Of a DNA stretch of 64,000 nt, positions 33,774 to 42,636 are shown in pieces. The notes under the pieces were generated by a model. The model had not been told where the DNA came from, did not search any database, and worked only from the letters and a program-made list of their open reading frames with translations. Position 1 is the stretch's first letter; every line of letters starts with the position of its first letter. Position numbers and translations under genes: made by a program. This stretch comes from Flavobacterium proteolyticum (lineage in GTDB: Bacteria > Bacteroidota > Bacteroidia > Flavobacteriales > Flavobacteriaceae): contig NZ_JADFTZ010000001.1 in assembly GCF_015223105.1 (NCBI RefSeq), forward strand, positions 1 through 64,000, in the 5' to 3' direction.

Positions 33774-34769
33774 CTAAAAGTAGATGAAATGCGCTTTAAG
33801 TCCGTTATACTCATCGTATTGCAAAGTAGGTGCGGGAATTTTTATTGTGTTAAAAACCGAGAAAAGTGTCTTTAAAAAATGGGATTTTGTAGTAATTTTC
33901 GTTAAGTCAACATCTAAACTCAGGTAAAATTGACGATATGGATTTTGAATTATTCCATTTTCGATTGCTTCGGCATCTTTTCCGTAAAGCATTCCTTCTC
34001 CTCCATAACCAATTGCGACATTTAACCATTTTGGCGTAAAGCTATCTTTTGTAAACGAATGAACGTTAAACGACAACCAATACGTTTGACCGTTGTAATC
34101 TTTTAAAATTTCTTCGTTAAAGGATGCTCCCAGAGTTTCAGAACGTTGTGAAGCGAATTTGGTTTGATGAAATGAAAACTTCGGTGTGATACGCTGTTCT
34201 TTCCAAAGTAATTCTTGAGAAACATACAGCGCCGTTCCCGAAACATTTGCAATAATATCACCTGATGATGCTCCCCATTCTTGTGAAAAACCATCAAAAA
34301 CCTCAACTACCGTTAAAAATCCTAATCCAAGAGTAGATCCATAAATTAATTGTTCTTTTTTGGTCGCACCACTCCATTGCAACATTTCGGCACCTACTCT
34401 ACCTAAATGATAGGTTGAATACATATGGCCCAGTTTATCCATTTGTAACCACTGATTGTTATCGTTGATGAAGTGGAAACTAGATTTTGGGTAATCTTTA
34501 TACCAAAGTTGGTTCAAACCAATTAAAGTAGCACCTAAAGCCACTGATTCACCCACATAAACACCCGTTCTTCTCGGTTTATTTAATGTATCCGATGGTT
34601 TTAAGAAAGTATTGATACTTGATTGCGCCTGAGAAAAAATAGACACAAACAAAAAAATGAATAGCCAACTAGCCCTGATTGTAGTGGAAATCCTTTTATA
34701 AAACCCTAAAGTTTTATAAAAGATTGCAACGGAAAGCAGGAATATGGAAACCAAGAGAGCCCAAGCCAT
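33774..34769 (-). CDS. DUF2279 family membrane-associated protein
   Basis: A 331-residue protein. The N-terminus has two hydrophobic segments (about 2-20 and 33-50), the second resembling a signal peptide (SIFSQAQ), so the real start may lie downstream near residue 30. The DUF2279 hallmark is the DKLGHMYSTYHLGR segment and a helix ending GFSQEWGASSGDIIANVSG. Function unknown. It lies 13 bases after mltG and closes the dapF-GNAT-mltG unit. Confidence 0.8.
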   Translation of the reverse strand: MAWALLVSIFLLSVAIFYKTLGFYKRISTTIRASWLFIFLFVSIFSQAQSSINTFLKPSDTLNKPRRTGVYVGESVALGATLIGLNQLWYKDYPKSSFHFINDNNQWLQMDKLGHMYSTYHLGRVGAEMLQWSGATKKEQLIYGSTLGLGFLTVVEVFDGFSQEWGASSGDIIANVSGTALYVSQELLWKEQRITPKFSFHQTKFASQRSETLGASFNEEILKDYNGQTYWLSFNVHSFTKDSFTPKWLNVAIGYGGEGMLYGKDAEAIENGIIQNPYRQFYLSLDVDLTKITTKSHFLKTLFSVFNTIKIPAPTLQYDEYNGLKAHFIYF

Positions 34770-34782
34770 TCGCTTCTAAAAA

Positions 34783-35823
34783 TTAACGATCAATTCCTAA
34801 CTTCGTTACCCAATCTGCATATTTTTTAGCATTTACTTGGTGTGCTTCGTAACTTGATGCAAAAGCATGATAGCCCGGTTTGTCTGGATTGGCACAGAAA
34901 TAAATATAATCGTGTTTTTCTGCATTTAAAACCGCATCTATAGCCGAAACATCTGGCATAGCAATAGGTCCAGGAGGTAATCCTTTATTAATATAAGTAT
35001 TATAAGGCGATTGAATTCGTAAATCGTTATAAAAAACACGTTTAATTTCTTGATCAAAATCGCCTGAACGCTTTTTAATTGCAAAAATTACCGTTGGATC
35101 AGCTTGCAATGGCATATCTTGTTTTAAACGGTTTAAATAAACACCAGCCACTGTTGGTCTTTCATCTACTTTAGCTGTTTCTTTATGTACAATTGAAGCT
35201 AAGGTATAGACTTGAATTGGAGTTAATCCTAGCGCTTTAGCTTTTTCTGAACGCTCATTATTCCAGAAAATACGGTATTCTTTTGCTAATTTTTGAGCAA
35301 TTTTGTCCGCTGGTGTATTCCAATAGAACTCGTATGTATTTGGAATAAAAAGTGCCAAGATAGTTTCTTCTGTTAATCCGTTTTCTTCTAAAAATGGCGT
35401 ATTAGTAAATGCTACTTCTAATTTTAAACTATCAGGTTCTAATTGTGTTGCTAAACGTTGTACCAACTTTCCTAACGTTTCTTGATTGTTGAAAGCCACT
35501 TTAACTGGAACATTTAAACGCAAACTTCTAACCATATCAAAACTGGTCATGTCTTTTTTGAAAAGAAATTTTCCGGCTTTTACATTCGTACTGTAATTTC
35601 TTGATGTAGCTACGAAATCAAATTTTTCAAAATCTTTTACAAGCGGTTTTACAATTTCCACTACTTGTTCATAAGTCGAATTTGTAGGAATGTAAACATA
35701 AACTTCATCTTGTGAAAATTGAGTATTAGGTGTAAAAGCTTTGAAATAGACATAAACACCTACTGCAGTTGCAACTACAATTCCGGCAACGGCAATTATT
35801 GAAATTATTTTTTTTACGTTCAA
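34783..35823 (-). CDS. mltG: Endolytic transglycosylase MltG
   Basis: A 346-residue inner-membrane enzyme that cuts nascent glycan strands and sets their length. TM anchor at about 5-27, then a LysM-like part and the YceG/MltG catalytic region: FIPNTYEFYWNT, LASIVHKETAK, NRL-MPLQADPTV and SPYNTYINKGLPPGPI. The Glu of KETA is the expected catalytic residue; the preceding position, often Glu or Gln in other family members, is His here. Operon with dapF upstream and DUF2279 downstream. Confidence 0.95.
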   Translation of the reverse strand: MNVKKIISIIAVAGIVVATAVGVYVYFKAFTPNTQFSQDEVYVYIPTNSTYEQVVEIVKPLVKDFEKFDFVATSRNYSTNVKAGKFLFKKDMTSFDMVRSLRLNVPVKVAFNNQETLGKLVQRLATQLEPDSLKLEVAFTNTPFLEENGLTEETILALFIPNTYEFYWNTPADKIAQKLAKEYRIFWNNERSEKAKALGLTPIQVYTLASIVHKETAKVDERPTVAGVYLNRLKQDMPLQADPTVIFAIKKRSGDFDQEIKRVFYNDLRIQSPYNTYINKGLPPGPIAMPDVSAIDAVLNAEKHDYIYFCANPDKPGYHAFASSYEAHQVNAKKYADWVTKLGIDR

Positions 35824-35834
35824 GGGATAGTTTT

Positions 35835-36365
35835 TTAAATATGATTGATTAATTGATATAACATTTCATCTTCGTATTGATTGTTGATTTTATTCCAATC
35901 TTTTTTTACTCCGATTTTTTGAAAGCCAAATTTAGTAAAAAGGGAAATACTAATTTCATTATTTGAACCAATATTTACATATAATTGATGCAATTGCAAT
36001 TGATTGAATGCGTAATTGATAACAAGTTGCAAAGCCTCTGAACCCATTCCTGAATTTCGATTCGCTTCACTTGAGATTACAATCCCAACACCTGCTCTAT
36101 TATTTTTAGGATCAAAATCAAACAAATCGATTAAACCTAATGCTTCAAAAGTATTGTTTAAGCAAATAGCCAAGCGCAATTGTTTGGCTTCATAAATATC
36201 TTGATGCGCATTTTCCAAGTACTGACGAATCAAAAATCGACTGTACGGCGTTTGCGTATTGCTTACTTCCCAAACCGATTCGTTGTTTTCTATTTTGTAG
36301 ATAAACTCTAAATCTTCGGGTTCTAGTGCGCGTAGATAAATGTTGTTTCCTTTAAGTGTAGTCAA
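35835..36365 (-). CDS. RimJ/RimL-type GNAT acetyltransferase
   Basis: A 176-residue acetyltransferase with the RimL-like opening (NIYLRALEPEDLEFIYKIEN), a motif A region (VISSEANRNSGMGSEAL) and the late LFTKFGFQKIG segment. It may acetylate a ribosomal protein or another N-terminus; target unknown. It is sandwiched between dapF (15 bases) and mltG (11 bases) in one transcription unit. Confidence 0.9.
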   Translation of the reverse strand: MTTLKGNNIYLRALEPEDLEFIYKIENNESVWEVSNTQTPYSRFLIRQYLENAHQDIYEAKQLRLAICLNNTFEALGLIDLFDFDPKNNRAGVGIVISSEANRNSGMGSEALQLVINYAFNQLQLHQLYVNIGSNNEISISLFTKFGFQKIGVKKDWNKINNQYEDEMLYQLINHI

Positions 36366-36380
36366 AATATTTAAAATTGA

Positions 36381-37169
36381 TTATTGGTTGATTTCAATTT
36401 TCCCTTCAAAAACAAAAGTTGCGGGTCCAATTAAGAAAACGTTTGTATATTTTCCGTTATCTACATCGAATTGTACTTTTAATTTTCCGCCTTCTACATT
36501 CAAATCTATGATCTTGTTGTTTGTTTTTCCAGTTTGATGCATTGCAATAGCAACTGCTGTTACGCCTGTTCCACACGACAAAGTTTCATCTTCAACACCG
36601 CGTTCGTAAGTGCGAACTGCAAAAATGTCATTTTCTAATTGATGTACAAAATTGACATTACTTCCTGCATTTCCATACAAATCGGAATAACGAATTTTAG
36701 CACCTTCCGTCTTAATGTCTAAGTCTACCAAATTATCTACCAATTGCACATGATGAGGCGAACCTGTATTTAAAAAAGTATAATTTTCTTGTTGATTTAC
36801 TGTATCAACATCTTTCATTTTAAGCGCTACAATTCCGTCCGTATCAATCGTTGCATAATGATAACCATCCACTGCTTCGAACTCGGCTTTATTTTCGATA
36901 ACGCCCATTTGTTTGGCAAAAGCGACAAGACATCTTCCACCATTTCCACACATCGAACTTTCGTTACCGTCGGAATTATAATAGACCATTTTAAAGTCAT
37001 ATTGGGGATGATTTTCTAACAGTATCAAACCGTCAGCACCTATACCAAATCTTCTATCACATAATTGTTCGATGAGTTTGGTGTTATTTTTTGGAAAAAA
37101 ATCTGTACGATTGTCAATCATAACAAAATCGTTTCCTGTTCCTTGATATTTATAAAAAGTAAGTTGCAT
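36381..37169 (-). CDS. dapF: Diaminopimelate epimerase
   Basis: A 262-residue cofactor-independent racemase that converts LL- to meso-diaminopimelate for lysine and peptidoglycan. Both active-site cysteines are visible: MCGNGGRC and ETLSCGTGVTAVA, with the GTGNDFVMID opening. First gene of the dapF-GNAT-mltG-DUF2279 unit. A -7 motif lies 17 bases upstream, and the gene is divergent from the HtrA protease. Confidence 0.97.
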   Translation of the reverse strand: MQLTFYKYQGTGNDFVMIDNRTDFFPKNNTKLIEQLCDRRFGIGADGLILLENHPQYDFKMVYYNSDGNESSMCGNGGRCLVAFAKQMGVIENKAEFEAVDGYHYATIDTDGIVALKMKDVDTVNQQENYTFLNTGSPHHVQLVDNLVDLDIKTEGAKIRYSDLYGNAGSNVNFVHQLENDIFAVRTYERGVEDETLSCGTGVTAVAIAMHQTGKTNNKIIDLNVEGGKLKVQFDVDNGKYTNVFLIGPATFVFEGKIEINQ

Positions 37170-37186
37170 TGTGTAAATAATTTATA

Positions 37187-37194
37187 CAAAAGTA
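37187..37194 (-). promoter_or_regulatory. -7 promoter motif TACTTTTG for dapF
   Basis: An exact TAnnTTTG on the minus strand, 17 bases before the dapF ATG. Confidence 0.55.
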
Positions 37195-37264
37195 CGAATT
37201 ATTAATAAGATGTTAAACATTGTTAATCGAGCGTTAAAGTGATTTTTTGGAATATTTTTTGTTA

Positions 37265-37272
37265 TAATTTTG
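37265..37272 (+). promoter_or_regulatory. -7 promoter motif TAATTTTG for the HtrA protease
   Basis: An exact motif 22 bases before the start codon, divergent from the dapF promoter. Confidence 0.55.
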
Positions 37273-37294
37273 AGTGAACAAAAATTAAAAAAAT

Positions 37295-38677
37295 ATGAAA
37301 AAATTTGGAAGTTTATTCGCGGTTTCTTTATTAAGTGGTGCCGTTACATTAGGTGCTTACAAATTCTTTTTAGAACCGAATAATGCAAGTAAAATTACAC
37401 TTGCATCACCTAATTACGCTAAAAATGTAAATTTAGGAGCAGAAAATATTGATTTTACAGCTGCTGCCGAAAACACGGTTCATGCCGTAGTTCACGTTAA
37501 AAATGTGAGTGTTTCAAAAGTTCCTAGCAATCCATTAATGGAGTTTTTCTATGGTTATCAAGGACAAAGAGAACAAACGCAAATTGGAACAGGTTCTGGA
37601 GTTATCATTACCGAAGATGGTTATATTGTGACTAATAATCACGTTATCCAAGATGCTACGGAATTAGAAGTTACGCTTAACAACAATAAATCGTACAAAG
37701 CCAAATTGGTTGGAACCGATTCAAAAATGGACATTGCGCTTTTAAAAGTAGAAGCCGATGAAAAATTACCTTATGTAGTTTTTGGAGATTCTGATGCAAT
37801 TAAAGTTGGAGAATGGGTTTTGGCGGTTGGAAATCCGTACAACTTGAATTCTACCGTTACTGCTGGAATTGTTTCAGCAAAAGCCAGAAATTTATCTAAC
37901 AACGGTATTCAATCTTTCATTCAAACCGATGCAGCGGTGAATCCTGGAAACAGTGGAGGTGCCTTGGTAAACACTCGCGGGGAATTGGTTGGAATTAACA
38001 CGATGATTTCTTCTCCAACAGGAAGTTATGCTGGTTATTCGTTTGCTGTTCCATCGAATTTAACTCGAAAAATCATTGAAGATTTAATGCAATTTGGAAA
38101 TGTTCAAAGAGGTGTTTTAGGTGTTGAAGGTGGCGAATTGAATTCGAACTACGCAAAAGAATTAGGTATTAAAGAAACACAAGGCTTCTACATTAATAAG
38201 GTAACTAAAAATTCAGGCGCAGAAAAAGCTGGATTGACTAAAGGTGATATTATTGTACAATTAGATGATAAAAAAATCAATGGTTTTGCCGAATTATCTG
38301 CTTACATTAATACAAAACGTCCAAACGATGTTATTCAAGTAAGCGTGTTACGCGACGGAAAACAAAAAACACTTCCGGTGAAGTTGACCAAAAAAGAAAT
38401 TCTGAATTACGAATTCAACGGAATTGAATTTGAAGATTTGGATGCTGCCGACAAAAAACAATTCAATGTAAAAGAAGGTATTAAGATTAAAAAAGTTAAC
38501 AATCCTGAATACTCAGAATACAGTGATATTTTAGATGGCGCGGTAATTTTAAGTATTGATGGCTTAAAAGCAAAAGACATGGAAACCGTTTCAAGCTATT
38601 TGGCTAAAAAAGAAAATCAGAAAGCAAGATACCAAATCATTTCCAAAAACGGTCAAATGTATAGCATTATCATGTAA
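37295..38677 (+). CDS. DegP/HtrA-type periplasmic serine protease
   Basis: A 460-residue envelope protease and chaperone. An N-terminal hydrophobic segment (about 6-24) is followed by a trypsin-like domain with the full triad: His in TNNHVIQDA, Asp in SKMDIALLK and Ser in NPGNSGGAL. Two PDZ domains follow (about 260-350 and 370-460; KAGLTKGDIIVQLD marks the first). It handles misfolded exported proteins, which matters in a T9SS organism. A terminator follows the stop. Confidence 0.95.
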   Translation: MKKFGSLFAVSLLSGAVTLGAYKFFLEPNNASKITLASPNYAKNVNLGAENIDFTAAAENTVHAVVHVKNVSVSKVPSNPLMEFFYGYQGQREQTQIGTGSGVIITEDGYIVTNNHVIQDATELEVTLNNNKSYKAKLVGTDSKMDIALLKVEADEKLPYVVFGDSDAIKVGEWVLAVGNPYNLNSTVTAGIVSAKARNLSNNGIQSFIQTDAAVNPGNSGGALVNTRGELVGINTMISSPTGSYAGYSFAVPSNLTRKIIEDLMQFGNVQRGVLGVEGGELNSNYAKELGIKETQGFYINKVTKNSGAEKAGLTKGDIIVQLDDKKINGFAELSAYINTKRPNDVIQVSVLRDGKQKTLPVKLTKKEILNYEFNGIEFEDLDAADKKQFNVKEGIKIKKVNNPEYSEYSDILDGAVILSIDGLKAKDMETVSSYLAKKENQKARYQIISKNGQMYSIIM

Positions 38678-38700
38678 AACAACCCAAACCGATAAGTTTT

Positions 38701-38730
38701 AAAACCAGACAAAAATAATGTCTGGTTTTT
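38701..38730 (+). terminator. Rho-independent terminator of the HtrA gene
   Basis: AAAACCAGACA pairs with TGTCTGGTTTT and is followed by a T run. Confidence 0.9.
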
Positions 38731-38766
38731 TTATTAAAAAAATTTTACGAAAACGTTTGAAATCTA

Positions 38767-38774
38767 TACTTTTG
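38767..38774 (+). promoter_or_regulatory. -7 promoter motif TACTTTTG for gap
   Basis: An exact TAnnTTTG motif 26 bases before the GAPDH start codon. Confidence 0.55.
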
Positions 38775-38800
38775 CACCACAAAACAACACATTTATTTTC

Positions 38801-40249
38801 ATGAGCAATATCTCTTTATACGAAAAAGAATTAGCTTTTCAGGCAGACAGAAGAAAAGCTGGTGTAGAATTCATTAAAATCATTAGTGATTTATGGTATG
38901 ACAAATCAATAGAATTGGTTTTATTCCGCAATCAATTAATCGATAAAAACGTTAGCGAAATCATCAATTTACATGAGTATGCTGGTGCTTTCGTTGGAAA
39001 ACCTATCAACGTTTTTGATTCAGTTGAAATTGCAAGCGCTATTGTTGATTTAGATTTACCACCATCAAGAATTGATATTGGAAAATTAACTTACGAATAT
39101 CATTTAGAAGACGACAAATACAACGATGCTAAAGCATTCGTAATCGACAAATTAAAGAATGCTAAAAACTTCCAAGAAATTAAACCAAAAGATGTCGTTT
39201 TATACGGATTTGGTAGAATTGGTCGTTTATTAGCTCGTGAATTAATGTCGAAAATTGGAAAAGGACAACAATTACGTTTAAGAGCGATTGTAACAAGAGA
39301 TAAAAACGATGCTGTTTTATTAGAAAAAAGAGCTTCTTTATTACGTTACGATTCAGTTCATGGTGATTTTCATGGTTCGGTAATTGCAGACCCAGAAAAC
39401 AATGCTTTATTGATTAACGGAACAACAGTTCACATCATTACAGCGAACACACCAGAAGAAATTGATTACACCGCTTACGGAATTGAAGATGCATTAGTTA
39501 TCGACAACACCGGAGCTTTCACAACTGAAGAAGCTTTAAAACGTCATTTAACCTCAAAAGGAGCTGACAAAGTTTTATTAACAGCACCTGGAAAAGGAGT
39601 TCCAAATATCGTTTATGGAGTAAATCATGAAGATTACAATCCAGACGAAGTAAATATTTTCTCGGCTGCTTCTTGTACAACCAACGCAATTACTCCAGTT
39701 TTAAAAGCAGTTGAAGATACTTTAGGTGTAGTTAAAGGACACTTAGAAACCATTCACGCATATACAAATGACCAAAACTTAGTAGACAACATGCACAAAA
39801 AATACCGTAGAGGTCGTGCAGCTGCTTTAAACATGGTTATTACTGAAACGGGTGCTGGAAGTGCTGTTGCAAAAGCTTTACCTGCATTAGCTGGAAAATT
39901 AACTTCAAACGCTATTCGTGTACCAGTTCCAAACGGTTCATTAGTAGTATTGAATTTAGAAGTTGGAAAAAACACTTCTATTGAAGAAGTAAATAACATT
40001 ATGAAAAAATACGCTTTAGAAGGTGATCTTGTAGAGCAAATTAAATACTCTTTAAACAACGAGTTAGTATCTTCAGACATCGTAGGAACTTCTGCTCCTG
40101 CAATTTTTGACAGTAACGCAACTATTGTTTCTGGAGACGGAAAAAACATTGTAATGTACGTTTGGTACGATAACGAATACGGTTATAGTCACCAAGTTAT
40201 CCGTTTAGCGAAATACATTGCTAAAGTTAGAAGATATAGCTACTATTAG
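38801..40249 (+). CDS. gap: Glyceraldehyde-3-phosphate dehydrogenase, long form
   Basis: A 482-residue NAD(P)-dependent glycolytic or gluconeogenic enzyme. The canonical domain starts near residue 133 with the nucleotide-binding GFGRIGRLLA. The catalytic Cys lies in SAASCTTNAITP (about residue 291), and WYDNEYGYSHQV marks the C-terminus. The ~130-residue helical N-terminal extension is absent from the usual ~335-residue enzyme and is a known feature of one Bacteroidetes GAPDH type. Monocistronic, with its own promoter and terminator. Confidence 0.94.
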   Translation: MSNISLYEKELAFQADRRKAGVEFIKIISDLWYDKSIELVLFRNQLIDKNVSEIINLHEYAGAFVGKPINVFDSVEIASAIVDLDLPPSRIDIGKLTYEYHLEDDKYNDAKAFVIDKLKNAKNFQEIKPKDVVLYGFGRIGRLLARELMSKIGKGQQLRLRAIVTRDKNDAVLLEKRASLLRYDSVHGDFHGSVIADPENNALLINGTTVHIITANTPEEIDYTAYGIEDALVIDNTGAFTTEEALKRHLTSKGADKVLLTAPGKGVPNIVYGVNHEDYNPDEVNIFSAASCTTNAITPVLKAVEDTLGVVKGHLETIHAYTNDQNLVDNMHKKYRRGRAAALNMVITETGAGSAVAKALPALAGKLTSNAIRVPVPNGSLVVLNLEVGKNTSIEEVNNIMKKYALEGDLVEQIKYSLNNELVSSDIVGTSAPAIFDSNATIVSGDGKNIVMYVWYDNEYGYSHQVIRLAKYIAKVRRYSYY

Positions 40250-40265
40250 TAGATAGTTTGAAAAC

Positions 40266-40299
40266 AAAAAAGCTCCTATTTTTCAACAGGAGCTTTTTT
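40266..40299. terminator. Bidirectional terminator between gap and trxB
   Basis: AAAAAAGCTCCT pairs with AGGAGCTTTTTT, with A and T runs on both sides, between convergent genes. Confidence 0.92.
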
Positions 40300-40316
40300 A
40301 TTTGTATTTAATATAA

Positions 40317-41264
40317 TTACTCTTTCGCCGCTAAATAACGTTCCGCATCTAAAGCCGCCATACAACCAGTTCCCGCAGCTGTAATTGCTTGACGATACAC
40401 ATGATCAGCCGCATCACCCGCAACAAATACTCCCTGTACATTTGTTTTAGAACTTCCTGGTACATTTACGATGTAACCTGTCTCGTCTAACGTAATGTAA
40501 TCCGCAAAAATATCTGTGTTTGGTTTGTGACCAATCGCTACGAAAAATCCAGTTGCTGGAATTTCTTTTGTTTCTCCGGTAGCTCTGTTTTTAACTTTTA
40601 CTCCAGTAACTACTTGTCCGTCACCTAAAACTTCTTCCGTTTCGGTATGCATTAAAATTTCAATGTTCTCTGTTTTCTGTACACGCTCTGCCATAATTTT
40701 AGAAGCTCTAAATTTATCGCTACGTACTAACATCGTTACTTTTTTACATAATTTAGATAAGTAATGTGCTTCTTCACAAGCGCTATCTCCTGCTCCAACG
40801 ATTACTACTTCTTGATTTCTATAGAAAAATCCGTCACAAACCGCACAGGCAGAAACCCCTCCACCTAATTTTAAATAATGTTGTTCCGATTCTAATCCTA
40901 AATATTTAGCCGAAGCTCCAGTAGAAATTATTACTGTTTCTGCATGAATTTCAATCGTATCATTAATCCAAACTTTATGTACATCTCCGGAGAAATCTAC
41001 TTTTGTAGCCCAACCATCACGAATATCTGAACCAAAACGTTTTGCTTGCTCTTGCAACTGCACCATCATTTCTGGTCCGGTTACACCTTCAGGATATCCT
41101 GGAAAGTTTTCTACTTCATTGGTTGTTGTTAACTGACCTCCTGGTTGTTGTCCTTGGTATAAAACTGGATTCATATTTGCTCTAGCCGCATAAATAGCTG
41201 CAGTATAACCTGCTGGACCAGAACCTATAATTAAACATTTTACTTTTTCGATTGTATCTGACAT
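40317..41264 (-). CDS. trxB: Thioredoxin-disulfide reductase
   Basis: A 315-residue FAD/NADPH flavoprotein that reduces thioredoxin. It shows the FAD-binding GSGPAGYTAA, the redox-active CAVCDGFFY, the NADPH-site GAGDSACEEA and the C-terminal GVFVAGDAAD. Length fits the low-molecular-weight type. A -7 motif lies 22 bases upstream. Confidence 0.97.
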   Translation of the reverse strand: MSDTIEKVKCLIIGSGPAGYTAAIYAARANMNPVLYQGQQPGGQLTTTNEVENFPGYPEGVTGPEMMVQLQEQAKRFGSDIRDGWATKVDFSGDVHKVWINDTIEIHAETVIISTGASAKYLGLESEQHYLKLGGGVSACAVCDGFFYRNQEVVIVGAGDSACEEAHYLSKLCKKVTMLVRSDKFRASKIMAERVQKTENIEILMHTETEEVLGDGQVVTGVKVKNRATGETKEIPATGFFVAIGHKPNTDIFADYITLDETGYIVNVPGSSKTNVQGVFVAGDAADHVYRQAITAAGTGCMAALDAERYLAAKE

Positions 41265-41286
41265 AACTTTATTCTTTTAAGAGTAG

Positions 41287-41294
41287 CAAATGTA
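41287..41294 (-). promoter_or_regulatory. -7 promoter motif TACATTTG for trxB
   Basis: An exact TAnnTTTG on the minus strand, 22 bases before the trxB ATG. Confidence 0.5.
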
Positions 41295-41366
41295 AGTTTT
41301 TAATTAAAATTATTTCTTAAAATTGAATTAGTTTTAATTATGAATGTATAATTTTTGACAATAAAA

Positions 41367-41396
41367 AAAACCTTCCTGAAGTTTCAAGAAGGTTTT
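41367..41396 (-). terminator. Terminator behind tRNA-Pro
   Basis: Fourteen-base arms with one mismatch (41367-41380 and 41383-41396) are followed on the minus strand by a T8 run. It starts one base after the tRNA 3' end. Confidence 0.9.
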
Positions 41397-41397
41397 G

Positions 41398-41472
41398 TCG
41401 GGGTGGCAGGATTCGAACCTGCGGCCTCCTGCTCCCAAAGCAGGCGCGATAACCGGGCTACGCTACACCCCG
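41398..41472 (-). tRNA. tRNA-Pro (anticodon TGG)
   Basis: On the minus strand the acceptor CGGGGTG pairs with CACCCCG, discriminator A. The anticodon arm CCTGC-TTTGGGA-GCAGG gives anticodon TGG (Pro), and the T-arm contains GGTTCGAATCC. CCA is not encoded. A terminator follows directly. It reads codons CCA/CCG and by wobble others. Confidence 0.95.
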
Positions 41473-41628
41473 AATTTGTGAGTGCAAATATATAACTAAT
41501 TTCTATTGTTCCAAACAAATCAATTCTTTTTTTAAAATAAATTTTCACTCCTATTTAACCTATATTTTTTTAGCACTAATTACCTAAACTTTCTAACCAA
41601 AAACAAAAAACACTTAGAATATTATTTC

Positions 41629-41636
41629 TATTTTTG
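41629..41636 (+). promoter_or_regulatory. -7 promoter motif TATTTTTG for udk
   Basis: An exact motif 27 bases before the chosen udk ATG; it supports the start at 41664 over an upstream TTG that would overlap the motif. Confidence 0.55.
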
Positions 41637-41663
41637 CTAAAATTAAACAAGACAACCTTTTAT

Positions 41664-42272
41664 ATGCTAATTATTGGAATTGCCGGAGGAACCGGAAGTG
41701 GAAAAACAACAGTTGTTCATCAGATTATGAATGAGTTACCTTCTTCTGAAGTAGGTATCATTTCTCAAGACTCCTACTATAAAGAAACGCATCATTTAAG
41801 TTATGAAGAGCGTACTAAAATCAATTTTGATCATCCAAGAGCGATTGACTTTGAATTGTTAGTAGCACATCTTAAAGATTTGAAAGCTGGAAAAACCATT
41901 GAACAACCAGTTTATTCTTTCGTAACTCACGATAGAACAGATGACAAGATTTTAACCCATCCAAGAAAAGTAATGATTGTTGAAGGTATCTTAATTCTAA
42001 CAAATCCAGAATTAAGAGACATGTTTGACATTAAAGTGTACGTTCATGCGGATTCTGATGAGCGTTTAATTCGTCGTTTAAAACGTGACATTGCAGAACG
42101 TGGTCGCGATATGGAAGAAGTGTTGAATCGTTATCAAACCACTTTAAAACCAATGCACGAGCAATTCATCGAACCTACAAAAGCGTTTGCTGATATTATT
42201 ATTCCTAACGATAAATACAATACGGTAGCTATTGATGTAGTGCGTGCCGTAATTAATCAAAGAATCGCATAA
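41664..42272 (+). CDS. udk: Uridine kinase
   Basis: A 202-residue P-loop kinase that phosphorylates uridine and cytidine in pyrimidine salvage. It opens MLIIGIAGGTGSGKTT (Walker A), then SQDSYYK, NFDHPRAIDF and a lid region RRLKRDIAERGRD. Start chosen at 41664. The next gene begins with TAATG overlap, so the two are coupled. Confidence 0.96.
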   Translation: MLIIGIAGGTGSGKTTVVHQIMNELPSSEVGIISQDSYYKETHHLSYEERTKINFDHPRAIDFELLVAHLKDLKAGKTIEQPVYSFVTHDRTDDKILTHPRKVMIVEGILILTNPELRDMFDIKVYVHADSDERLIRRLKRDIAERGRDMEEVLNRYQTTLKPMHEQFIEPTKAFADIIIPNDKYNTVAIDVVRAVINQRIA

Positions 42273-42625
42273 TGAACAAAATTAAGAATTTAATTGCCAA
42301 ATATCCGTTTTTAGCATTCGTTATGAATCGCTACGTTTTGGTGTTAATTCTTTTTTCTGTTTGGATGCTTTTTTTCGACAATTATTCCTATTTAGAGCAC
42401 CGTGTTTTGGATAAGGAAATTGAAGAAATTGAAGATAATATTCAGTATTATAAAACTGAAATTAAAAAAGACAGCACAAAAATTAAAGAGTTGAAAAATG
42501 ACAATCGAGTAGAAAAATATGCGCGCGAAAAATATTATATGAAACGCGATAACGAAGACATCTACATCATCGAATTTGAAGACGAAAAGAAAGCAGCTGC
42601 CGAAAAAACAACTAGTAACAATTAA
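42272..42625 (+). CDS. FtsB/DivIC-like septum formation protein
   Basis: A 117-residue bitopic membrane protein: a short cytosolic N-terminus, one TM helix (about 22-40), a periplasmic coiled coil (about 45-80, EIEEIEDNIQYYKTEI) and the family's end motif VEKYAREKYYMKRDNEDIYII. FtsB/DivIC proteins bridge early and late divisome components. It overlaps the udk stop by one base and precedes the mutase genes by 11 bases. Confidence 0.9.
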   Translation: MNKIKNLIAKYPFLAFVMNRYVLVLILFSVWMLFFDNYSYLEHRVLDKEIEEIEDNIQYYKTEIKKDSTKIKELKNDNRVEKYAREKYYMKRDNEDIYIIEFEDEKKAAAEKTTSNN

Positions 42626-42636
42626 ATACATAATTC